Source: Cymbomonas tetramitiformis (taxonomy: Eukaryota; Chlorophyta; Pyramimonadophyceae; Pyramimonadales; Pyramimonadaceae). Taken from it: 18,325 nucleotides of DNA. Under the pieces are notes generated by a model. That model was not told the DNA's origin. It worked only from the letters and a program-made list of their open reading frames with translations, and did not search any database. Within the stretch, counting starts at the first letter, position 1. Each line of letters begins with the position of its first letter. A program made the translations under genes and the position numbers. Positions 1 through 7,045 of this stretch are shown piece by piece. The stretch lies in NCBI GenBank assembly GCA_001247695.2, contig LGRX02024526.1, positions 1 through 18,325 on the forward strand. The letters are read 5' to 3'.

Positions 1-105
1 CCACGCCTCAAGGAATATGTACCACGCCTCGAGGAATATGTGCCACGCCTCGAGGAATATGTGCCACGCCTCCAGGAATATGTGCCACGCCTCGAGGAGT
101 GGGGC
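1..105 (+). repeat. 21-bp minisatellite, five copies, encoding PRLEEYV heptads
   Basis: Five head-to-tail 21-bp copies start at 1, 22, 43, 64 and 85. The first four differ by one or two bases and the last degenerates after 14 bases. Frame 1 is open from the window start to TGA 259-261 and gives PRLKEYV, PRLEEYV twice, PRLQEYV and PRLEEWG. The period is a multiple of three, so copy changes keep the frame. It may be in the ITPK exon just before 362: ITPKs carry a V(L/V)QE(F/Y)V-type stretch just before HKVYV, and PRLQEYV resembles it. A donor at 109 (GAG then GTGCAC) with an acceptor ending at 361 would join it in phase. That link is inference. The array may extend upstream of the window. Confidence 0.8.
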
Positions 106-2190
106 GAGGTGCACCCGATGCTCGCCGTCCACCGCACACCTCTTCGGGTGCAGCGTCATTCGTGCGCCCAAAAATACGCTGGTGGACCAGAAATACGGAG
201 AGAGTCAGTCAACCTCTGTTGCTCAGCCATGCAGGAGACTGCAGCGTGGGACAAATGCTGACGTCCATGCCACGCGTGCAGCCACGATCGCTGTCGGTGC
301 ATTCGATTCTACACATCTGGACAGCGGAGTGTGACAAGAATCCCGTGCCGCAGGCTGCCAGCACAAGGTGTACGTCCTGGGGGAGCACGTGCACGTCGTG
401 GCACGCATGTCTATCCCAGACCTTCCGCAACGAGTATCGGACGGCCTGCCGCCCATCATTCCCTTTGATAGCCTGAAGAACTTGCCCACGTCCCAGGTGC
501 GCGCCGTGCCCAGCAAGGAATCCGACGGCACTGAATTGATCCGGGCGAGTGCGGCTTTCATTTCATCTGAAACCTCTGAGCTGATCTGAACCTGCGATCA
601 CAACATGTCATACACACGTATAGATGTCCACATACAACGTAATGTGCGCGCGAATGGGGTCGGACTTCCTAGGTGGGACGGTGTCCCAAGCCGGCGTCTC
701 GAGAAGGCCGGGTCGATCCCCGGTTAGGCGCCAGGGCCACCACACGCTCTATGTTTGATCTCGTGGTGCAGCAGACCCCACCGGAAAAGGCTGGACGGAT
801 GCGGATTTGGAGTGTGACATGTGCTGCGTTGGTTGTATTGGTATTGGTGTGATTGCGGTGCCGCGCCCTCAGCATGGCGGGCGCGGGACCGATGCAGGCT
901 GCGCTGTTGGGAGATGCACATGGCGGGAGGCTAGCCGCTCGATCTTCAGAGTACGTAGAGCTCATCCTGCAGCCCTGGCTGTCCGTGCTCTGTGCAACGC
1001 CCCGGACAAGGCGGTCCGAAGTGTGCGTGATGAGTGCTTGATCGCTGTCGATTTGTGGCACCGGATGCTGAGTGGCATTGGCGGTGGGGGGGCTCTGAGA
1101 ATGTAGCGCGCGCGGTGATGAAGAGGTACCAGCTGCAGGCAGCACATCGTTTGGCGCTGGTGCCACAGGTTGGTGGATTCCGACTTCTGTTATACCTCCA
1201 CCTCGCATAGATTTCTTCTCAGTATGTAAGAGCCGAGGCGGCGATGAAGTTGCACACTTAGTTTTGATATCATGTACGACTCTAGGTGGCAATGTATGCG
1301 TTCATTTTCTGTTGTACATGCTGTAAGGGTCTAGGTGGGAATATATGTGCTCACTCGAAGTTCCATATGCCACATATTTCGATGACATGGACTCGCCCAT
1401 GCGCGCACATCTGCCGTGCCGTGAATGTTGTCAGTGCAGGAATTAGAGCACATTCCGGTTGGCGCCCTGAGAGTCCATTCCGTGCGGTAGCAGGTGATGC
1501 TTCCTTGAGCATGGCGGCCGTACACGCAATTACAAAGTGGCTCAAGGATGCACTTCACCTCACCTTGTTTGGCTTCGATGTAGTTGTCGACTCCAGTACA
1601 GGTGTGCGGCCCCAGGGGATGGATATCCACAGTCTTTCTCTCCATGGTCATGTTATGACAATTGCTTTTCCAAAAGCACAATCTAGCTGTCTTCAGCAAA
1701 AACACTATCGCCGCCGTCTTCAGCAAATGTGGGCCTTGGCATGCTTCGCCTGATTGAAGAATGAATCATTCGAAGGTAAAAGGGAGCATGAATTGGCGTG
1801 CGCGCTTCAAATTATTCATTCTTCAAATTGTTTTTGGACACGGTTGAATCTTGATCCAGAAAAGGTGACAAAAGCTGTCTCCACGCTTGGTTCAGGAAGC
1901 TGTTCAGCCTGGCTGCGTGCCCCTGTCCTCTTGTGCTCCCGACATTCAGCAATATTTTGGAGCAGAATATCTGATTGTTGTCAGAATTCTCGCAGGGCAA
2001 GTCCTACATCGTAAGGGACAATGCGTATTTGTGAGAGGCGGTGACAATTGGTGCTCATGCAGGTACCCATGTAGTTGTCGATGTGAACTATTTTCCATCT
2101 TTCAAGGGAGTGGATGCCGCACCTGTGCAGCTGTGTGAAACAGTGCGCGCCGCATGCCAAAAGGCGCAAAGGGAAAATTTCCCACCTTAG
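1..2190 (+). CDS. ITPK: Inositol-tetrakisphosphate 1-kinase (ITPK), 3' part of a split gene
   Basis: ITPKs are ATP-grasp enzymes that phosphorylate inositol tris/tetrakisphosphates on the way to phytate and pyrophosphates. Joined coding blocks show the family's C-terminal order. Block 362-548 reads HKVYVLGEHVHVV...SIPDLP...IPFDSLKNLPT, the ATP-grasp strand and linker. Block 1494-1601 ends in LTLFGFDVVVDSSTG. Block 2063-2190 reads THVVVDVNYFPSFKGV and stops at TAG 2188-2190. The Asp of FGFD and the Asp and Asn of VDVN match the metal ligands of the family. Introns 549-1493 and 1602-2062 begin GT and end AG, and both junction codons are phase 1 (A|GT and G|GT). With these joins the spacing between FDSLK and FGFD matches the family length. 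Alternatives are an exon end at 496 with acceptor at 1471, or an exon start at 354. The N-terminal half, with the substrate loop, lies upstream of the window. Identity is strong; exact splice sites are inferred. Confidence 0.85.
549..1493 (+). other. Intron of the ITPK gene (945 bp)
   Basis: The intron begins GTGCGG and ends GTAGCAG. Its boundaries were chosen because they keep phase 1 and give a family-like length. It contains no second gene that I can support. The long minus-strand frame at 669-1292 has no recognisable domain. A T-arm-like hairpin lies at 708-723 but no full tRNA fold was found. Confidence 0.55.
1602..2062 (+). other. Intron of the ITPK gene (461 bp)
   Basis: The intron starts GTGTGC straight after the Thr codon plus one G, and ends CATGCAG before GT ACC CAT. 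Joining restores a Gly codon and the continuous motif DSSTG-THVVVDVN. It holds an imperfect inverted repeat of about 13 bp (1753-1766 against 1814-1826) and two copies of GTCTTCAGCAAA. No other coding signal is evident. Confidence 0.75.
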
Positions 2191-2507
2191 TCACCGGCAT
2201 CGTGTTGCATTCTGCCTGCCTAGTTGCAAAATGTAAATACGTTATATAAACTACAATGGTACAGCGTGTTTGAAACCCGTGGAACTGTCTCCCCATACAG
2301 TGGATGAGGACTTCCTGTTTCAAGCAGACTAAGGAGTGCTGCAGCTTCCCAGATCAACGAGTCGATGTGCATGGTTCGGTTGCATGCGTATGCATTACCG
2401 ATGTATGGCTATTCTGACGGCGACAAGTATCTCATTCCCCCGAACCAAATAATGTATTTCAATGCCAATTTGTGGCACTATTGATGGGCAGATGATGCGA
2501 AATGTAA
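2191..2507. other. 3' flank of ITPK, no gene seen
   Basis: This stretch holds the presumed 3' untranslated region and spacer. No coding frame with recognisable composition, RNA gene or repeat was found apart from the TGTAA motif. Confidence 0.5.
2232..2236 (+). terminator. TGTAA motif, possible polyadenylation signal of ITPK
   Basis: TGTAA lies 42 bases after the ITPK stop. This pentamer is the usual polyadenylation signal in many green algae. The assignment depends on the unproven algal origin and a five-base match is weak. Confidence 0.3.
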
Positions 2508-3756
2508 CTCGGGACCCCTGGCTGGGTTTCGGAAGGTCCGACTTTCGGAACGTGTTTTGAAACCCACCCTTTTTCCACCGGTTCACATTGTTGCTAGGGA
2601 ATATTTAGTGCCAACTCAGGCATGCTACGGTGACACGTTGTGATGATGCATGCTAGCATGGAATTCGATCATTGGTTCGTTTGAGACACTCGGGTCCGAT
2701 CGGCACGCTAGTTGTCACCATATAAAATCTAACTCCATAAAATATATTTTGGATTTCATCATTTGAATGATATATATAAAAAGAACGTCTGGATAAAATG
2801 AATTATATATCGATATTTATAAATTGATATAGGCAAAGTCATAGTATTCATACTATGTAATTACGCTCTGGCATGCACCAAGCAACAGAGGTATCCGATA
2901 TTACACGGACCGCGACTTACATGTACACCGGGTGATACCACCGGCACACATACGCGACGCTTTACCCGGTATTTATACCATACTATTGGTCTACTATACT
3001 ATGATGTTATATAATCGGATCGATTGAATCTACGGTGTATTAGACATCTTGAAAACATTTGAAGCAAGGTTAGATTGCGAACTCGAGCCCCTCAGTCAAG
3101 AATATTCGTCCCCACTTTAATTGGCGTGTGTCACAAACATATCATAAACAACGCTCATGATTAATACCCTGATATGTAAATATCTATCCGATGTTTCGCG
3201 AAATATAAAGATTATTAACTGAGACGTGTGGGACCTGTGGGATCCTGTGGGTCAGAGTACAAAGGGATATTTGCATTTTTTAGCTCTGACTCTTCGAAGA
3301 CACAAATGATCTTGTGAGCAAATCTACCTGCCCCATCAAATATTTCTGATGGCATGTCGGTGACTACACCCAGTGAAAATACTGGGAAAGCAATTGGTGG
3401 CAAAGCTCCGTATCTGTCATGCCATTTCAGCGTTTCACATAAAAACAATTGCAAGTTTCGTTGGCCTCCCAAACCAGTTTCGGAGACTTCCGAAACCCAT
3501 AATAATGTTCTTTTGGCATCCGAAAGTGGTTTCCGGTGCGGGGTTTCCCCCGCAATCGCGGCATCCTATTGGGCTCGTCGAGACCTTGAATTTGATATAT
3601 CGTAGGCGAAAAACTCGAATCTGATTCACTTTCGGCAATGTATAAACACATTCGGAATCTTCCGAAACCGGATTCGGAAGGTTCCCAAACCCGATTACGG
3701 GTTTCATAACCCGTTCCGAAAGTGACACCTTCCAAAAATGGGTCAGAAGTCCCGAG
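2508..3756. mobile_element. Putative 1.25-kb non-autonomous element with 58-bp inverted ends
   Basis: The arms 2508-2565 and 3699-3756 are inverted copies that align without gaps at 45 of 58 positions by hand count. They include the shared blocks CTCGGGAC, GGAAGGT, ACTTTCGGAACG and TGAAACCC. The right third (about 3470-3735) repeats TTCGGAAG/CTTCCGAAAC motifs in both orientations, like subterminal repeats of DNA transposons. The interior (2700-3200) is AT-rich with short palindromes and no transposase frame. An 8-base extension (AAATGTAA at 2500-2507, its complement at 3770-3777) may belong to the arms with a 13-base insertion on the right. No target-site duplication was identified, so the transposon reading is inference; the inverted repeat is directly visible. 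Confidence 0.6.
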
Positions 3757-3908
3757 AATGCGGCTTATTTTACATTTGGTGGGCGGCTTTCTTTGGAGCT
3801 CCGACGATTTCCTCCGCCGAAACCGTCAAGATCTTTGACTTGGATCTTGCGTACGCCACCTACAATTTCGACGTGAACTCCGTCCGTCACTACATGGGAA
3901 GCGTATAG
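3738..3908 (+). CDS. Short frame with signal-peptide-like start, possibly a truncated gene or first exon
   Basis: ATG at 3738 opens a 56-codon frame ending in TAG 3906-3908. It begins MGQKSRECG, runs through a hydrophobic stretch (LFYIWWAAFFGAPTISSA, residues about 10-27), then reads ETVKIFDLDLAYATYNFDV. That is the layout of a signal peptide with an Ala-type cleavage region followed by an extracellular-looking segment. The last seven codons lie inside the 18-bp inverted repeat that begins at 3887, so the natural continuation may have been cut off there. A donor-like GT at 3882-3883 is also possible. The start overlaps the right arm of the upstream inverted repeat. I do not recognise a family, and chance is not excluded. 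Confidence 0.3.
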   Translation: MGQKSRECGLFYIWWAAFFGAPTISSAETVKIFDLDLAYATYNFDVNSVRHYMGSV

Positions 3909-4005
3909 AGGGGGACCATCCTTACTAAATACAACTGTATTCCTTAAGTACCTTCTGTATTTTGCCAGGATTTACCAGTATTTCGGAACGCTTCCCATGT
4001 AGTGA
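3887..4005. mobile_element. 119-bp MITE-like element with perfect 18-bp terminal inverted repeats
   Basis: Arms 3887-3904 (TCACTACATGGGAAGCGT) and 3988-4005 are exact reverse complements. The 83-bp interior is AT-rich and non-coding. Size and arms fit a miniature inverted-repeat element or a long hairpin. Clear target-site duplications were not found at its edges. Confidence 0.6.
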
Positions 4006-4406
4006 GTACCTACGGTTATCTATGGTAGATCTGCATAAGTCGACACCACGATCCTCACACAATGTCATTCACCTGCATCCCATGCCCGCCTTGCATTGCT
4101 CGCTATCCCCAGCTCGCAAGTCGGTTATATATTGATTGTTATATGTGTTCCATTGTAAGGATATATTACTACAGTATTAATCCCCTGTTCGGAACATCTG
4201 TACATTTCTAAAAATCTGCTTGTCATTATCTGAGAATCATCATTATAGTAAATATAAGTTTATGTTTGTGACAGCTATAAATGTTGCCAGAATAGATATA
4301 TATTAGATATATTGGTGTTTTGTCAACAATTACCGCTTTTTCCCGATCGATCACCAGAGCTATAAATGTTGCCATGTACTGAATGAAGCGGTGATCGTGC
4401 TTCCGG
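4006..4406. other. AT-rich spacer with a 17-bp direct repeat
   Basis: No gene is supported here. AGCTATAAATGTTGCCA occurs at 4273-4289 and again at 4358-4374. The stretch lies just 3' of the retroelement's last domain, where a 3' LTR would be expected, but no matching LTR was found upstream of Gag. Confidence 0.5.
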
Positions 4407-5305
4407 TCATCGCTCAACAAGTACACGTAATCCTTCACCCGCACTGGGTTCTCCGCGGTTGATTCCACCCCATCCACGGCCATACACGCATGTCTCCACA
4501 CCATGTGTGGGGATGACCTCCTCAATACGCATCCCCGCGCGTCTGAAAAGCTTCCTCCACTGCGGCATGCGCGACTGTAGGTCCGGCAGCAGGAACACTG
4601 CAGAGGTGTTCTCGGGGTCTTGCCGCCACTCATGCACGTAGGTGCGGAGTACAGCCTCGATGGTGAGATGGTCGTGAGATGGTCGCTGTCATGTGGGGGG
4701 CTGCACCACACGTGAAGTCCTCTCCACTGCTCCTTTAGGCAGTTTTCCCAGTATTTGTCCACCAGCTGACCGCGGCCTTTTGGTCCGCGACAGGCATCCA
4801 CGTCGAACTTCCCGTATTTCGACTGTAGCCGTTCGAACAATGCCTGGTGCAACCGCCCCGTCGATTCCCTCCGCGATTGAGACGCGCTCTTCGCAGGGGG
4901 CTTCCTCGTCCTGGGGGCGTCAGTCAGAACCACCGTCGGAGGTGTCGCCGGTTTTACTGCCTCTTGCTGGGGCGGCGATTTGGTGTTCGACCGCGAGCGA
5001 GAGGTCACCGTGCCGCTGGGGCGCTCCATAGGGACCTTGGCTGACACCTGCGGCGGAGTTTGTGCAGGCGCTATGGGTGCTTGGCACCCCGACGTCCCTC
5101 CCGCAGGAGGTAACCCAGTTTTTGACCGGGTGCGTGAGGCCACCACGCCACAAGGTTGCTCTGAGGCCTCCGCTGGCATTTCCAATGCCGCCTTTCCTGG
5201 TAGCTTGGACCGTCCCATTGCGCGAAGGGACTTGAAGGCCCCCCGAAGAGCCCTTGCACTCTTCTTCAGGGAAGCACGCTGAAACGCCAGCGTCGCCCCT
5301 CTCGT
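4407..5305 (-). pseudogene. Dam-like N6-adenine methyltransferase-type domain, C-terminal part of pol, frameshifted
   Basis: From the ATG at 5218 a basic, Ser/Arg/Pro-rich segment carries two ASRTRS-like repeats (residues about 26-34 and 71-79). Then comes a Dam-type core: FERLQSKYGKFDVDAC (128-143), DKYW (154-157), and WRGLHVWCSPPHD (165-177). In phage-type Dam proteins the last block contains (D/N)PP(Y/F/W); here it is SPPH, so catalytic function is doubtful. An 11-bp tandem duplication (4663-4684) then shifts the frame. The domain continues in another frame at 4407-4637 (SAVFLLPDLQSRMPQW...), where VLLP-type and W-containing motifs of the family follow. The frame is open upstream of the ATG to about 5305 (ATLAFQRASLKKSARALRG), which suggests it was once continuous with RT-RNase H. 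It could act on cDNA or host DNA in an intact relative; that is inference. Confidence 0.6.
4663..4684. repeat. 11-bp tandem duplication disrupting the Dam-like domain
   Basis: GTGAGATGGTC occurs twice with no gap (4663-4673 and 4674-4684). Eleven is not a multiple of three, and the Dam-like reading continues in a different frame on either side. Confidence 0.85.
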
Positions 5306-7045
5306 GGGGGCGCTGTGACCTCCGTCAGGTGGTCCGCGCCGGGGTGCTCAGTTTGCACCCCTCCAACATCTGATGTGACCTCCGTCGGGAGATCCGCGCC
5401 GGGGTGCTGCATCTGCACCCCTTCAGCGTCTGATGTGACCTCCGTCGGGAGATCCGCGCCAGGGTGCTGCATCTGCACCCCTCCAGCGTCTGATGTGACC
5501 TCCGTCGGGAGATCCGCGCCAGGGTGCTGCGTCTGCACCCCTCCAGCGTCTGATGTGCCCTCCGTCGGGAGATCCGCGCCAGGGTGCTGCATCTGCACCC
5601 CTCCAGCGTCTGATGTGACCTCCGTGGGGAGATCCGCGCCAGGGTGCTGCGTCTGCACCCCCCCAGCACCCGCTGCAACCTCTATTGGGAGGTCCTCGCA
5701 ATGGTGCGGGGCTCGAAGCTCCTTGGCACCAAGTTGGGACTCCATAGCCAACTCCGCCAGCTGCAGAGTGTCCACCGCGTCCAACCAGCTGTTCACCTCA
5801 GCAAGCTGGGTCAGGGTGCCCAAGGCTGGGCCCTCCTCAAAGAGGTCGGAGGTGTCCAACACAGAGAGGGGGTCCTTCGGGAGGTCCGACTTAGCGTCGA
5901 GAATGCCGGCCTCCTTCAAGCCCTCCCGAGGCGTCTTCGCAGAGTAGTCGGGTCGCCGTGACAAGGCGTCTGGAACCAGTAGCAGGCCCCCTTTCACGTA
6001 CTCCATGCGGGGGACTCCCACCTCCACGAGATCCATGTACCATCGTGCCTGCCGCCGACTCAGCTCCCTCCCCGGCTCCATCAGCCATTCCAGTGGCCGG
6101 TGGTCGCCTTGCAGCTTGAAGGCGGTGAAGATCAGGTAGTGCCGCCAGGTCACCGTGGTGCAGTGGTGAAGTCCGCAGAGCTCCCTCTCGCCCGTGTGGT
6201 AGTTCTGCTCAGCCGCGGAGAACTGCCGGCTCTCGTAGGCTATCACCTTAAGTCCTTCACCACAGTCCTGCATCAGGACTCCACCCAGCGCCACCCCACT
6301 CGCGTCGGTCTGCACCACGAAGGGGGCTGATCCGTCCGCTGCGGCCTTCACGTTCGGCAGGGCCAGAACGGGGGCGTCCACCAGTGCTGCTTTCAGCTCT
6401 TCGAAGGCCCACTGCTGCTCGGGGCCCCATCTCCACTCCACCTCGTTCTTGGTGAGCATGGTGAGGGGCTGCGCGATGTCGGAGAAACAGTGAATGAACC
6501 GACGATAATAACCGGCTAGGCCCAGGAACTGCCCGACGTGAGTGACATTCTCCAGCGCCGGCCAGTCGCGCACTGCCGCCACCTTGTCGTGCGGCGGCTT
6601 GCAGCCCTCGCTGGACAGGGTGTGCCCAAGAAACCTCAAAGACTCCTTCAGCATCTGCGCCTTAGAGGCCTTGAGGTATACTCCTTTCTCGCGACAGGTC
6701 TGAAGGAAGGTACGGACGTTGTCGTAGTGTTCTTGGACTCCACCCTTCGAGAACCCCACCACATCGTCGATGAAGATTCGGACGAAAGGTAAGTGTCCTA
6801 AGGCTCTCTGCATCCTCCGCTGGTACTGTGACGGGGAATTCTGCAATCCCTGTGGCATCACCAGCCACTCGTAGAAGCCCATCTGGGTGGTGAATGCTGT
6901 CTTCTCCACGTCTTCCTCAGCCATGGGGACTTGCCAGAATCCATCCACGGCGTCGAAGGAGGAGAAGTGGGTGGCACCCTGCATCTCGTCGAACATCAAC
7001 TGAATGTCCGGCAGCGGGTTGGTGCACCAACCCCCGCCAGAAGTG
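5266..7045 (-). CDS. Ty3/gypsy reverse transcriptase and RNase H (pol fragment)
   Basis: The open frame runs 7077-5266 but recognisable RT starts near 7020. Motifs, counted from the Met at 7077: NPLPDI (20-25), FSSFDAVDGFWQVPM (38-52, first catalytic Asp), MPQGLQNSP (74-82), FIDDVVGFS (102-110, catalytic pair in the YxDD position with Phe for Tyr), FLGHTLSSEG (149-158), and the connection motif FLGLAGYYRRFI (184-195). RNase H follows: TDASGVALGG (257-266), the Glu region YHTGERELCG (293-302), GDHRPLEWL (324-332), and VPDALSRRPDY (368-378). The fingers part of RT before NPLPDI is missing. After RNase H comes a repeat-rich tail (about 460-590) where an integrase would normally sit. It copies element RNA into DNA in an intact relative. 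The given start is not its real start. Confidence 0.9.
5312..5691. repeat. 60-bp tandem repeat, about six copies, coding for 20-residue units
   Basis: The sequence repeats with an exact 60-base period across 5312-5691. On the minus strand each unit reads about HPGADLPTEVTSDAGGVQMQ in the pol frame. Each copy contains GGGTGC, seven bases, then GCACCC, a dyad. Copies differ at a few positions, and the first and last are the most diverged. The same module occurs twice more, inside Gag (about 8935-9040 and 9840-9965), again with 60-base spacing. Confidence 0.9.

Noticed and set aside
702..732. tRNA-like T-arm (CCGGG-TCGATC-CCCGG followed by TTAGGCGCCA)
   Set aside because: The loop has six instead of seven bases, and no matching acceptor, D or anticodon arms fit upstream.
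669..1292. 207-codon minus-strand open frame
   Set aside because: It lies in an ITPK intron on the other strand, has low-complexity Ser/Pro/Thr-rich text and no recognisable motif.
1286..1753. 155-codon plus-strand frame as one gene
   Set aside because: Only its part at 1494-1601 is kinase-like; the rest is intron read through.
3427..3735. Minus-strand frames near 3.5 kb
   Set aside because: Their protein text derives from the palindromic TTCGGAAG/CTTCCGAA words of the inverted-repeat unit.
5312..5691. CRISPR-like array
   Set aside because: There are no unique spacers; the whole 60-base unit repeats and codes for protein within a retroelement.
5315..5947. 210-codon plus-strand frame over the 60-bp repeats
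   Set aside because: It is the antisense shadow of pol; the 60-bp period keeps all frames open.
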